From Pseudomonadota bacterium (GTDB lineage Bacteria > Pseudomonadota > Gammaproteobacteria > Burkholderiales > Thiobacillaceae): a DNA stretch of 55,758 nt. The stretch is from NCBI GenBank assembly GCA_030684775.1, contig JAUXXW010000138.1, forward strand, positions 1 to 55,758. The letters run 5' to 3'. Shown piece after piece: positions 41,873 through 51,001 of this stretch; within the stretch, counting starts at the first letter, position 1; each line of letters opens with the position of its first letter. The notes beneath the pieces are model-generated. The model had not been told where the DNA came from. It did not search any database and saw only the letters and a program-made list of their open reading frames with translations. The position numbers and the translations under genes are program-made.

Positions 41873-41891
41873 CTGAAGACCGGAGCACGCG

Positions 41892-42839
41892 ATGAACCGC
41901 CTCACCATCCTGATCTGCACGCACAACCGCGCCGACCTGCTGGAACGGACGCTGGACTCGCTGAATGGCATCCCGCGCCCGGTCGGGTGGCGGGTGGACA
42001 TTCTGGTGGTGGCCAACGCCTGTCGTGATGAAACCCAGGCCTTCCTTGAGCACTATCGCGAACAGGCCGAATCGCGGGGCTGGTTGCCGCTCACCTGGTT
42101 CGAGGAACCGGCCCCGGGGAAATCCCATGCGCTGAACCAGGCGATGCCGCGTGTCGTCGCGGACATCGTCGCCTTTGTCGACGACGACCATCGGGTCGAT
42201 GCCGATTATCTGTGCGCCATCGCCGAGTCCGCCGCCGCCCATCCCACGGTGGATCTGTTCTGCGGCCGCATCCTGCCCGACTGGAATGGAAGCGAGCCCA
42301 CATGGGTGCATGACGACGGCCCCTATCGCATCTACCCCTTGCCGGTGCCACGCTACGACCTTGGACCCGAGGCTCGGGACATCGACGACGACGGCCCGTT
42401 GCCCGGCGGCGGCAACCTGTTCATGCGCGGCGCATTGCTGGCGCAGGTGGGCGCGTTCTCCACCGATTTCGGGCCGAAAGGCCATGACCTGGGCGGCGCG
42501 GAAGACCTCGAATGGGTACGCCGCGCGTTGGCGCAGAATGCGCGGCTGCGCTATCAGCCGGCGGTGGTGCAACATCACTATGTCGATGCCGAGCGTCTGC
42601 GCCTGTTCTATCTGATCCGCAAGGCGTTCGAGCGCTCGTCCTCATCGGTGCGCCTGCGCCATAGCGCCGACAAGGTGCCGCTGTTCACCTACCGCAAGGC
42701 GGCAGGCTATCTCGTTCGGGCACTGTTCAGCCTGCACTGGCCGCGCACCCGTTTCTTCCTCATCCGGTTCGCCGCCGCCCTGGGCGAAATCAAGGGCTAT
42801 CGCCAGGTGGTGCTCGACCAGTCCACCCGGCGCGGCTGA
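41892..42839 (+). CDS. Glycosyltransferase family 2 protein
   Basis: 315 residues: LTILICTHNRADLLERTLDS, VANACRDETQAFLEHY, GKSHALNQAMPRVVADIVAF with VDDDHRVDAD, LPGGGNLFMRGALL and DLGGAEDLEWVRRAL. It resembles the preceding GT2 in domain plan. A sulfotransferase gene follows after 27 bp. Confidence 0.92.
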   Translation: MNRLTILICTHNRADLLERTLDSLNGIPRPVGWRVDILVVANACRDETQAFLEHYREQAESRGWLPLTWFEEPAPGKSHALNQAMPRVVADIVAFVDDDHRVDADYLCAIAESAAAHPTVDLFCGRILPDWNGSEPTWVHDDGPYRIYPLPVPRYDLGPEARDIDDDGPLPGGGNLFMRGALLAQVGAFSTDFGPKGHDLGGAEDLEWVRRALAQNARLRYQPAVVQHHYVDAERLRLFYLIRKAFERSSSSVRLRHSADKVPLFTYRKAAGYLVRALFSLHWPRTRFFLIRFAAALGEIKGYRQVVLDQSTRRG

Positions 42840-42866
42840 TTCCAACCACGCTTTCCGTCAGCCATC

Positions 42867-43817
42867 GTGCCCAGCCCGCGAAAACTGCTCAAACTGCTCG
42901 ACCCGGAGATCCGGGCGAAGAACCTGCGCGCGCTGAAATACCGCGCGCGTGGCCTGTATTTCGACGCTGTCCGGCCGGCCATGCCCGATCCGGTATTCGT
43001 GCTGGGCTGCTCCCGTTCCGGCACCACGGTGACCTATGAAACCCTGGCGGCGGTGCCGCAATTTCTCAGCCTGGGGGTGGAAATTCCGGAGTTCTGGAAT
43101 GGTCTGTATGGCCCGCTCAACAATGGCTGGCTGTCCGAGGCGGCGGGCGCGGAACAGGCGCGGCCGGAACATCGCCAGGCGGCGCTGCGTTTTTTCTATC
43201 AGCGCCTGGGGCGTGGCCAGGTGCTGGACAAGACCTGCATCAACACCCTGCGTGTGCCCTATCTGCACACGCTGTTTCCCAACGCGAAGTACGTCTTCAT
43301 CCAGCGCGATGGGCGCGACAACATCAGTTCCATGATGGATGGCTGGCGTTTGGGCCGGAGCGACGGCGCCTTTCATCTGAGCCAGTTCTTCGGCCCCTCG
43401 CCGGAGCCCGTGGCGATCAACGATGGCGAATTCAGCGAGTGGCATTTCTTTCTGCCACCCGGCTGGCGCGACTACAACCAGGCCAGCCTGGAACAGGTTT
43501 GCGCGTTTCAGTGGCTGAGCGCGAACCGTCTGGCCCTGGAAGGCAAGCGCCTGATTCCACAAGATCGCTGGGTTCAGTTGCGCTACGAAGACCTGTTCGA
43601 GCGGCCGGTGGAGATGTTCCAGGAAGCCTTCGCGCGCCTGGACATTCCCTTCGACGCGGCCCTGCGCGCGCGTTGCGCCAACCTCGCCCCGACCAGCATC
43701 GTCAAGGGCGCGCCCCGGAAACAGAAGTGGAAGGACCACAATCCCGAGGCGGTCGAACGCATCCTGCCGATGATCCGGCCGCTGATGAATGAACTGGGCT
43801 ATGACACGGATGCCTGA
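42867..43817 (+). CDS. Sulfotransferase family protein
   Basis: 316 residues. The PAPS 5'-phosphosulfate loop is VFVLGCSRSGTTVTYE and the 3'-phosphate motif is FIQRDGRDNISSMMDG. The C-terminal RKQKWKDHNPEAVERILPM is typical of Stf0/Sulfotransfer-3 enzymes. It would transfer sulfate from PAPS to a hydroxyl or amino group of the glycan. The start is GTG 42867. No PAPS-forming cysDNC genes are present in the window. Its last codons overlap the next GT2. Confidence 0.88.
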   Translation: MPSPRKLLKLLDPEIRAKNLRALKYRARGLYFDAVRPAMPDPVFVLGCSRSGTTVTYETLAAVPQFLSLGVEIPEFWNGLYGPLNNGWLSEAAGAEQARPEHRQAALRFFYQRLGRGQVLDKTCINTLRVPYLHTLFPNAKYVFIQRDGRDNISSMMDGWRLGRSDGAFHLSQFFGPSPEPVAINDGEFSEWHFFLPPGWRDYNQASLEQVCAFQWLSANRLALEGKRLIPQDRWVQLRYEDLFERPVEMFQEAFARLDIPFDAALRARCANLAPTSIVKGAPRKQKWKDHNPEAVERILPMIRPLMNELGYDTDA

Positions 43818-44709
43818 AACCCCGCCCCGCGTCTCGGTCATCATCCCCGCCTACAACGCCGCCTGGTGTGTGGCCCGCGCGCTGGACAGCGTGCTGGCGC
43901 AGACCTGGCGCGACTTCGAGCTGATCGTCGTCGACGACGGCAGCCGCGACGGCACCAGCGAAATCCTGGCCGGCTACGGCGCCGCCGTGCGAGTGGTCGT
44001 TAAAACCAATGGCGGTTTGTCCAGCGCGCGCAATGCCGGCATCGCCGCCGCGCGCGGCGAGTACGTCGCCTTTCTCGACGCCGACGACTGGTGGTTGCCG
44101 GAAAAACTCGAACGCCAGATGGCGCTGCTGGATAGCCGGCCGTCGCTGTTGTTCTGCTCCACGACCACCCTGGTGTTCACCCCGGAGGGGCGGCGTCTGG
44201 CCGACTGGCGCTGCCACGCCGAGGAACGGCCGGCGTTGCAATGCATCTTCGCGGCCAATGCCCATGTCGCCGGCAGCGGCTCGGCCGTGATGGCCCGGCG
44301 CGAGGCCTTCACGCGCGCGGGCGGCTTCGACGAATCGCTACGCAGCCTGGAAGACATCGACATGTGGATGCGGCTGGCGGCGCTGGGCGACTACGCCTGC
44401 CTCGACGACCCCCTGACGGCCATCGAAAAACGCGGCGACAGCATGAGCGGCAATCTCGACGTGATGCGCGCCGCCGCCATTCGGGTGATGCGCAAGAACC
44501 GCCGCCTGCTGCCTCCGACCCTGCGCGGCGGGTTCTGGCGGAGTGCCTACGCCGCCATGCTCTCCGACTACGCCAAGTGGGCCTATCGCAAAGGCCATGC
44601 CGCGCGGGCGGCGGGCGATCTGCTGCATGCCCTGCTGCTGGCCCCGCTCAGCCGGGGCCGGCGCTCGCTGGGCCTGCTGCTGGCGGTCGTGACGCGGCAA
44701 AAGCTCTGA
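43801..44709 (+). CDS. Glycosyltransferase family 2 protein
   Basis: 302 residues: RVSVIIPAYNAAWCVARALD, LIVVDDGSRDGTSEILAGYG, LSSARNAGIAAARGEYVAFL with DADDWW, and SLEDIDMWMRLAALGDY. ATG at 43789, 43801 and 43810 are all in frame; 43801 is a compromise. The start overlaps the sulfotransferase end. The sulfatase-like gene follows 6 bp after the stop. Confidence 0.9.
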   Translation: MTRMPETPPRVSVIIPAYNAAWCVARALDSVLAQTWRDFELIVVDDGSRDGTSEILAGYGAAVRVVVKTNGGLSSARNAGIAAARGEYVAFLDADDWWLPEKLERQMALLDSRPSLLFCSTTTLVFTPEGRRLADWRCHAEERPALQCIFAANAHVAGSGSAVMARREAFTRAGGFDESLRSLEDIDMWMRLAALGDYACLDDPLTAIEKRGDSMSGNLDVMRAAAIRVMRKNRRLLPPTLRGGFWRSAYAAMLSDYAKWAYRKGHAARAAGDLLHALLLAPLSRGRRSLGLLLAVVTRQKL

Positions 44710-44715
44710 CCCCCT

Positions 44716-46839
44716 ATGGATGATTCGAGTTTTCTCGCCCTGGCCATCCGGGCCAGCAACACGGCGGGCCTGGTGGCGCTTGGCTTTGCGCTGTTGTTGT
44801 TGGCCAAGTCGCTGGTCGACTTTAGCCAGACCGGGCCGGTGCGGCGCGAAATTCTGGCGCGCCACCGCGCTTATGCCCTGCTCAGCCTGGTCAGGCTGAC
44901 CCTGGCCGTGTTTCTGCTGGCCAACCTGCTGGCCCTGCCGGGCGGCCTGGCCTATCTGCTGGGGGTGGTAGTTTTCGCCACCCCCTATCACCCGGAAGCC
45001 GCAGCGCTGGCTTCGATCAGTTCGTTTGGGTTGCTGGCCTTTCTCCAGTTCTGCCGGGTATTGCACCGTTCCCCGGGGGTGATCGTCGCCTCCTCCCTGT
45101 ATGCGGCGCATCGCTTCTATCCGCTTTGGGAGCGCCTGTCTCCCGGCCGGCTGGCCGCCGTGTCGCGTCTGCTGCGGGGGATTTATCTCGCCTGGGTGGC
45201 AATCGGCGCGGTCATGCTGCTCATGCATGGCGCCGTGCTTTCCGTGCTCGGCATCGTCGTGTTGCATGGGCTGGCCCTGTTGTTCTATCGGGCCTTTGTG
45301 GAGGAAAGCGAGCCGGCGCCGCTGGAAGTTTCCCCCCCCCAATCTCGCCCCAACCTGCTGATGATCGGCTCCGATACGCTGCGCGCCGACCGCCTGGGAC
45401 ATGCCGGTTATCGCCGCGCCCTCACGCCCAATCTGGACCGTTTGGCGCAACGTGGCGCCACCCTCACGCATTGCTATGTGCCCTGCGCGCGCACGGCGCC
45501 CAGCCTGCTTTCCCTGATGACCGGCACCTGGCCGCATACCCACGGCGTTCGCGACAACTTCGTCACCGACCGGCAGACCCGGCTGGCCTTGCCCACCCTG
45601 CCCGGCCTCCTGGCCGAGGCCGGCTATCACACGGCGGCGCTGAGCGACTGGGCCGGCTCGGACCTGGGGAAATTCGACCTCGGGTTTCAGGAGCTCGATT
45701 TGCCGGGCGACCAGTGGAACATTCGTTTCCTCATGCGCCAGGGGCCGAAAGACATCCGGCTGTTCCTGTCCCTGTTCCTGGCCAATCGCATCGGCAAGTT
45801 TTTCCTGGAGGAGGTTTATTACCTGGCCGGCGTGCCGCTCACCCGCCAGTTGGGCCTGCGCGCGCGCCAGATGCTGCGGCGCCTGGGCGGCGAAGAACAG
45901 CCGTTCTTTCTCAACGTATTCATGGCCAGCACCCACCCGCCGTTCGCCAGCGAATACCCTTATTACACGATGTACGCCGACCCCAACTATCGCGGCCCCT
46001 CCAAGTTCGCCATGGCGAAACTGACCGACCCGTTCGAGATCATCCGGCGCCAGGGCGAACCGCGCGCGGAGTTCGACCTGGAGCAGATCCTCGATCTCTA
46101 CGACGGCTGTGTGAAAAGCTTCGACGACGAGGCGGGCCGCATTCTCGATTACCTGCAAGCCAGCGGCCTGGCCGAAAACACCCTGGTGGTGGTCTACAGC
46201 GACCACGGCATGGAGTTCTTCGAACATGAAACCTGGGGCCAGGGCAACTCCGCCATCGGCGACTTCTCGGCGCGGGTGCCGGTGGTCATGGCCGGGCCGT
46301 CGCTGCCGGCGGCCACTCGCCTGGATGGCATCACCCGCAGCGTCGATCTGGCCCCCACCCTGCTGGAATTGCTGGGCCTGCCCGCCGTCCCCGTGATGGA
46401 GGGCGTGTCTCTGGTGGACGCCTTGCGCGGCGGCGCGCAACCGGATCTACCCGCCTTCCACGAAACCGGCACCTGGTTGACCAAGGTGCCGGGCCGGCCG
46501 GACGGCCATCTGAGTTACCCAAGTTTGCTGGAGATGCTGGAGATACCGGACCCGGGCACCGGCACGATGGCGATCAAACCGGAATACCAGGATCGGATCG
46601 TCGTCGCCAAGGACCGCATGGTGCGATGCGGGCGCTGGAAACTGGTCTATCAGCCGCTGGTCGAGGGCCGGCTGCTGCGGCTGTTCGACCTGGAGACCGA
46701 CCCGGATTGCCGCCGCGATGTGGCGGCGGCACAGCCGGAAATCACTTCCAGTCTCTGGGCACAACTCCAGGCGTGGATGGAGAAGAAGCCGGTGGCGCGG
46801 CAGGCGTGTCAGTGCAGAAACGGCACCAGGGATTCGTAG
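44716..46839 (+). CDS. Membrane-anchored sulfatase/phosphotransferase-fold protein
   Basis: 707 residues. The N-terminal 195 residues contain about five hydrophobic segments; the remainder is an alkaline-phosphatase/sulfatase-fold domain with NLLMIGSDTLRADRLG (metal D220), TAPSLLSLMTGTWPHTHGV and VVYSDHGMEFFEHETWGQG (metal D and H). The nucleophile position that is Cys or Ser in true sulfatases (C/S-x-P-S-R) is Thr260 (T-A-P-S-L), as in phosphoglycerol and phosphoethanolamine transferases and related hydrolases. A formylglycine sulfatase is therefore unlikely. It may attach or remove a phospho-group on the glycan. Its 3' end overlaps the convergent gene at 46742 by 98 bp. Confidence 0.85.
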   Translation: MDDSSFLALAIRASNTAGLVALGFALLLLAKSLVDFSQTGPVRREILARHRAYALLSLVRLTLAVFLLANLLALPGGLAYLLGVVVFATPYHPEAAALASISSFGLLAFLQFCRVLHRSPGVIVASSLYAAHRFYPLWERLSPGRLAAVSRLLRGIYLAWVAIGAVMLLMHGAVLSVLGIVVLHGLALLFYRAFVEESEPAPLEVSPPQSRPNLLMIGSDTLRADRLGHAGYRRALTPNLDRLAQRGATLTHCYVPCARTAPSLLSLMTGTWPHTHGVRDNFVTDRQTRLALPTLPGLLAEAGYHTAALSDWAGSDLGKFDLGFQELDLPGDQWNIRFLMRQGPKDIRLFLSLFLANRIGKFFLEEVYYLAGVPLTRQLGLRARQMLRRLGGEEQPFFLNVFMASTHPPFASEYPYYTMYADPNYRGPSKFAMAKLTDPFEIIRRQGEPRAEFDLEQILDLYDGCVKSFDDEAGRILDYLQASGLAENTLVVVYSDHGMEFFEHETWGQGNSAIGDFSARVPVVMAGPSLPAATRLDGITRSVDLAPTLLELLGLPAVPVMEGVSLVDALRGGAQPDLPAFHETGTWLTKVPGRPDGHLSYPSLLEMLEIPDPGTGTMAIKPEYQDRIVVAKDRMVRCGRWKLVYQPLVEGRLLRLFDLETDPDCRRDVAAAQPEITSSLWAQLQAWMEKKPVARQACQCRNGTRDS

Positions 46840-47581
46840 GCGAGCCGATCTCTCTGTACCCCGCCACCGGCGAGTTTATTTCCGCCCCCATGGCTTCCTG
46901 CTTTTCTACCTTATCCCGCGGCCGCGACGGTTCCGCAACAGGTGCCGGAACAGTTGCTTCACTATCAACCACAGGTTGCTCAACCCGAGCTACCGGTGTG
47001 GGTGCCGATGGCGCGGGGTAGGGCATATTCCCGCCCAACTCCTTGTACATTCGCTTTAGAGCCTTGCTTTCAGGATTGTTTTGCAAACCCTTGGTTATTA
47101 TTTCCAGCCCTTTTTTCTTGTCGTTTTTCTTGATGAAGAATTCGGCCATACCGACATAGGCCTTAACCAGACTCTGATCGCTGTTTATTGCCTTTAGATA
47201 TTCTGCTGCGGCAAGAGCATCCTGCCCTTGTAATGAATAAATTATTCCTTTCTGAAGATATATCTCCGGGAGCAATATAAAATCCGGAGTCACACGGCTA
47301 ATAACATAGTTGCAGCCACCCAAGGCCTCGCCAAGGTTGTATTTAAAATCTGCCTTGCTTTTCACCATTGAACGATATGCCCGGTGGGTAAAGCGAACAC
47401 AGTCACAGTAGTGGTGAACATGCGACCAATTCTGGTCTCCATGGACCTGTCGGTTCCATATTGTAGCCACACACATTTTTGTTTCTTCTGGGGTAGCCGT
47501 GAAATCAGCCATTGCCAGTGGATGCAATGACAAAGCCATAAGGCCAACCAATATGGCTCGAAAAAGAACTACGGTATTCAT
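46742..47581 (-). CDS. Secreted TPR-containing protein of unknown function
   Basis: 279 residues. An N-terminal signal peptide (MNTVVLFRAILVGLMALSLH, cut near AMADF) is followed by a Cys- and His-rich segment (KMCVATIW, HVHHYCDCVRF, GGCNYVI), then at least two tetratricopeptide repeats (about 115-200: QKGIIYSLQGQDALAAAEYL, VKAYVGMAEFFIKKNDKKKG) and a Pro-rich tail. It is probably periplasmic and may scaffold assembly or export factors. I do not recognise the family. ATG 47579-47581 has GGGAG upstream; the longer frame overlaps the GT4 gene. The gene is AT-richer than both neighbours. Confidence 0.75.
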   Translation of the reverse strand: MNTVVLFRAILVGLMALSLHPLAMADFTATPEETKMCVATIWNRQVHGDQNWSHVHHYCDCVRFTHRAYRSMVKSKADFKYNLGEALGGCNYVISRVTPDFILLPEIYLQKGIIYSLQGQDALAAAEYLKAINSDQSLVKAYVGMAEFFIKKNDKKKGLEIITKGLQNNPESKALKRMYKELGGNMPYPAPSAPTPVARVEQPVVDSEATVPAPVAEPSRPRDKVEKQEAMGAEINSPVAGYREIGSPTNPWCRFCTDTPAAPPASSPSTPGVVPRDWK

Positions 47582-47612
47582 CTGATCGATCTCCCTTTTC
47601 AATTGCCTGGCG

Positions 47613-48755
47613 TCATACGAGCGCACGAGTCTTCGTAGCCACCGAATCCCAACTGAACTCCGACTCCACGCGTTTCTGCCCTGCGCGTGCCAATCGCTCC
47701 GCCAATGACTTGTCACCCAGCACGGTGGCTAATGCGCTTGCCACGGCCTGAACACTGGTGCCATCGACGCGATACCCGGTTTCCCCCTCCAGCACCGCCG
47801 CCCCGGTACCACCGGCGTCACCGGCGATGGCGGGTTTGCGGCAGGCCGCCGCTTCCAGGAACACCATGCCGAAGCCCTCGGTGTCGCCGTTGATTTCGCG
47901 GTTGGCCATGATGAAAACGTCGCAGGCGTTGTACCAACGCGGCAGGTCTTCCGGGCTGACCGGGCCGATCAGATGCACGCGATCAGCCACCCCCAGTTCC
48001 CGCGCCAGGCTGGAGAGGTAGTCGTGGTCTTCGCCGATACCGATCAAGACATGGCGTGCGTCGATTCCCTGGCGAACCAATTCCGGAATCGCGCGGATAA
48101 CCTGATCGAAGCCCTTGCGCCTGACCAGACGGCCAACCGACAGAATCAACTTCTGCCCCGGTTTCAGATCGATGGATTGCTTCAGGTCGTCGCAAGGCAA
48201 GCCCGGGCGGAAACGCGCGGTATCGACGCCGGGGTAGATCAGGGTGATGGACTCGCGCGGCACGCCCAGGCGCACCATTTCTTCCAGCGTGTACTCGCTG
48301 TTGGCGATGTTGGCGTCGGCATGGTGATACACCCATAGCATGGCGCGAAACTTACGCCCCTTGCCCCAGGTGGTGAGTTCCTCGCCGTGGCAGTAGATCA
48401 GCAGGGGTTTACGGATGAGGCGTGCCACCATCCAGGCCACCAGGCCCTCGGGCAGGGCGCGCGCGCCGTGCACCGCGTCGAAACGGTGGCGCGGCACCAG
48501 TACCAGCGATTGCAGCAGCATCCTGAGATACATGCCCAGCGATTCCGGCTTCAGCCACCAGACCCGCCGCAGCCAGACCCGGTGGATGCTGTTGGGGTGG
48601 TCGCGGTCGAAAGCTTCGGCATCTGGCACGGCGGCGGTGACGATGTGCGTCCCCTTGCCGCCCAGACGGCGATACACCGCGTCGTACCACACGGTGGTGC
48701 CGCCCTTGGTGGGCAGGAACAACTCGGAAATGACCAGCAAACGAGAGGGCTTCAT
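47613..48755 (-). CDS. Glycosyltransferase family 4 protein
   Basis: 380 residues, GT-B: LLVISELFLPTKGGTTVWYD, VGRLVRRKGFDQVIRAIPEL, NACDVFIMANREINGDTEGF with GMVFLEAAACRKPAIAGDAG, the classic PimB/PimC-like donor site. It transfers a hexose from an NDP- or GDP-sugar to a lipid or glycan acceptor. It overlaps the upstream deacetylase-like gene by ATGA (48752-48755), so the two are coupled, and runs opposite to the main gene cluster. Confidence 0.93.
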   Translation of the reverse strand: MKPSRLLVISELFLPTKGGTTVWYDAVYRRLGGKGTHIVTAAVPDAEAFDRDHPNSIHRVWLRRVWWLKPESLGMYLRMLLQSLVLVPRHRFDAVHGARALPEGLVAWMVARLIRKPLLIYCHGEELTTWGKGRKFRAMLWVYHHADANIANSEYTLEEMVRLGVPRESITLIYPGVDTARFRPGLPCDDLKQSIDLKPGQKLILSVGRLVRRKGFDQVIRAIPELVRQGIDARHVLIGIGEDHDYLSSLARELGVADRVHLIGPVSPEDLPRWYNACDVFIMANREINGDTEGFGMVFLEAAACRKPAIAGDAGGTGAAVLEGETGYRVDGTSVQAVASALATVLGDKSLAERLARAGQKRVESEFSWDSVATKTRALV

Positions 48756-49942
48756 GGATGGAGGCGGTCGGGTCGGGCGAACAGGTTGAGCAATGGCAAC
48801 AGGCCGATCAGGCGCGCGGCCTTGCCGAAACGCGGCAGGCCGGCCACGCGGCGCAGCCAGATGGTAAACCGGCGGTGACGGTCGCGCTCGACCCAGGCGG
48901 GATCGTTGTCATACAAGGCCTGTCCCAGTTCCGCGCAGGACAGGAAACGCACGGTGGGGTAATCGGCGAGCGCCCGCCGGTAAAGGCGGTCGAGCGCGGC
49001 GAGCGACTGATCGGGGTCGCCACCCGCCGCCGTCAGGAAATTGTTGCGATGCGTCTCCAGCAGGCAGGGGCGCCCCAGTTCGGTCTTGCGCGCCAGGGCG
49101 GCGAGCGCGTGTTCCGGGGTATGCCCAAGTAGCGGCTCGAAGTAATCGTCGCGCACCAGATAGATGGCCTCTCCCTCGCCCGGCTCGCCGTTGCGCATGG
49201 TCTTGTCGATGCCGGCCGGGCGCCCCGCGCCATCGCGGCTGGTGAAGCGCCGGCCCGGCGTCACCAGCACGCGCAGGCCCGCCGCTGCCCAGGCCGCCTC
49301 CACCGTGGCGGTCCAGACGAAGGTGGGCGGCACCACCACCTCCGGCGGCGTGCCCAGCAAGCGGGTATAGGCGGCCACCTCCTCGGCGACCGCCGCGCGG
49401 ACCAGCGCGTCATCCAGCGGCAGCGAAGGCAGTTCGGATGCATCGGTCCAGCGGCTTTGCAGGGGAGAAGGCAGTTGCTCGGTCAAGTCGGGCGCCGCCA
49501 GCCAGGCTGCCACCTGCGGTTGAACCAATGCGGCGCGGGCCAGGGCGGGCGGCCAGAAGTGCGTCATCCCATGCAGTTGCGGCGCCAGCACGCCGCGCGC
49601 GATGCCGGCTTGCAGCGCCGTGAATATCGGCGCGAATTCGGGGCTATCCAGGAGGCGCGCGCGGGTGGCCGCGTTCGCCTCGGGCAGGGCCAGGATCAGG
49701 GCCACGGTCATCACCGGCGAGCGGCCCCGGCTGTCGTGGTGCCGCGCCAGGCAATCCGTGATGGCGGTGAGCGCCGCCGCCTGCTCCAGCGGCCCGGCGC
49801 CCCAGTCGTCGCTCTCCACGATCAGCAGCGGATGGCGCATGACCGGCTCGCGCCACAGCGCGATCAGCGCGCGCCGATGCGGTAATAGAATGGCGGCCAC
49901 AGCCAGGCACCAGGCCACGCCGAGCAGAGTCAGAAGTTGCAT
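48752..49942 (-). CDS. Polysaccharide deacetylase-like (NodB-fold) protein, membrane anchored
   Basis: 396 residues. An N-terminal hydrophobic helix ([19 protein letters not shown]) precedes a domain with a D-D pair in [30 protein letters not shown] (His ligand region), [20 protein letters not shown] and LLETHRNNF, consistent with a glycoside hydrolase/deacetylase beta/alpha barrel. It could trim or deacetylate the exported glycan at the membrane. The substrate is unknown. ATG 49940-49942 is chosen because the helix begins there; the frame upstream is a shadow of xthA. It is divergent from xthA. Confidence 0.78.
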   Translation of the reverse strand: MQLLTLLGVAWCLAVAAILLPHRRALIALWREPVMRHPLLIVESDDWGAGPLEQAAALTAITDCLARHHDSRGRSPVMTVALILALPEANAATRARLLDSPEFAPIFTALQAGIARGVLAPQLHGMTHFWPPALARAALVQPQVAAWLAAPDLTEQLPSPLQSRWTDASELPSLPLDDALVRAAVAEEVAAYTRLLGTPPEVVVPPTFVWTATVEAAWAAAGLRVLVTPGRRFTSRDGAGRPAGIDKTMRNGEPGEGEAIYLVRDDYFEPLLGHTPEHALAALARKTELGRPCLLETHRNNFLTAAGGDPDQSLAALDRLYRRALADYPTVRFLSCAELGQALYDNDPAWVERDRHRRFTIWLRRVAGLPRFGKAARLIGLLPLLNLFARPDRLHP

Positions 49943-49984
49943 GGCGCGGCAGTCTACCACCCCACTTTTGCGCGCTTCCGCCCC

Positions 49985-50755
49985 ATGAAAATCGCCACCT
50001 GGAACGTCAATTCCCTGAAAGTGCGCCTGCCACATCTGCTCGACTGGCTGGCCACGACCCAGACTGATGTGGTCTGCCTCCAGGAAACCAAAACAGAAGA
50101 CGCGAAGTTTCCGCGCGCGGAAATCGAAGCCGCCGGTTACCAGGTCGCCTACGCCGGACAGAAGACCTATAACGGCGTCGCCATCGTCAGCCGCGCGCCG
50201 CTGGCCGATGTCCAGGCCGACATTCCCGGTTTCGCGGATGAACAGAAGCGGGTGCTGGCGGCCACGGTGGACGGCATTCGTATGGTCTGCGTCTACATCC
50301 CCAACGGCCAGAGCCTGGACTCCGACAAATATCTCTACAAACTGCGTTGGCTGAATGCGCTGAACGCCTGGCTCAAGGACGAACTGGCGCGCCACCCGCG
50401 TCTGGCGCTGCTGGGCGACTACAACATCGCGCCGGAAGACCGCGACGTGCATGACCCGGCGGCCTGGGTGGGCAATGTGCTGGTGTCGGAACCGGAGCGC
50501 GAGCAATTCCGGGCGCTGCTGGGCCTTGGCCTGACGGATGCCTTTCGCCTGTTCGAGCAGCCGGAAAAAAGTTTTTCCTGGTGGGATTACCGCGCCGCGG
50601 GTTTCCGCCGCAACCTGGGCATGCGCATCGACCACATCCTGTTATCGCCGGAACTGGCCACGCGCTGCACGGCGGTGGAGGTCGACAAGGCACCGCGCAA
50701 GCTGGAACGCCCTTCGGACCATACGCCGGTAGTGGCGACGCTCACCAGCCCCTGA
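49985..50755 (+). CDS. xthA: Exodeoxyribonuclease III
   Basis: 256 residues of the EEP family: [20 protein letters not shown], the metal glutamate in [19 protein letters not shown], the [17 protein letters not shown] active site, and [11 protein letters not shown] with the C-terminal SDHTPVVA. It is the AP endonuclease and 3'-exonuclease of base-excision repair. ATG 49985 matches the family start. It marks the return to housekeeping genes on the right. Confidence 0.96.
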   Translation: MKIATWNVNSLKVRLPHLLDWLATTQTDVVCLQETKTEDAKFPRAEIEAAGYQVAYAGQKTYNGVAIVSRAPLADVQADIPGFADEQKRVLAATVDGIRMVCVYIPNGQSLDSDKYLYKLRWLNALNAWLKDELARHPRLALLGDYNIAPEDRDVHDPAAWVGNVLVSEPEREQFRALLGLGLTDAFRLFEQPEKSFSWWDYRAAGFRRNLGMRIDHILLSPELATRCTAVEVDKAPRKLERPSDHTPVVATLTSP

Positions 50756-50842
50756 TTTTTCCCTTTCCGGCAGAAATGCCGCCGCCGTGGTGGGCCGCAG
50801 GAAACGCCAAGTTTCAGCAACCTGATTAGCAAGGGATTGAAG

Positions 50843-50917
50843 CGTAGGTTGGGCAAAGCGAAGCGTGCCCAACAATCCGTCGCCATGTTGGGCACGCTTC
50901 GCTTTGCCCAACCTACG
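50843..50917. repeat. Perfect 32-bp inverted repeat
   Basis: CGTAGGTTGGGCAAAGCGAA plus 12 more bases (50843-50874) is exactly complementary to 50886-50917, separated by an 11-base loop. No T-run follows either arm, so it is more likely a dispersed intergenic element than a terminator. The outer 12 bases recur at 173-184. Confidence 0.88.
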
Positions 50918-50969
50918 ATTACCGAGGCAGTTTGCGAATCAGGTTCAGCAATGAAAATAGTGCTTGAAA

Positions 50970-50985
50970 ACACTGCCCATAGTGT
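50970..50985. promoter_or_regulatory. NrdR box 1 (upstream of nrdJ)
   Basis: ACACTGCCCATAGTGT matches the palindromic NrdR consensus ACACWATATATWGTGT at 12 of 16 positions, with both outer ACACT/AGTGT arms intact. Its centre is 32 bp (about three helical turns) from box 2, the spacing typical of tandem NrdR sites that repress ribonucleotide reductase genes when dATP is high. Confidence 0.7.
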
Positions 50986-51001
50986 CTAAAAAGCGACTTC
51001 C

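Noticed and set aside
44338-46440. A 700-codon open frame antisense to the sulfatase-like gene
   Set aside because: It is a GC-rich shadow: composition is low-complexity (Gln/His/Gly-rich), no domain is recognisable, and the sense frame has clear motifs.
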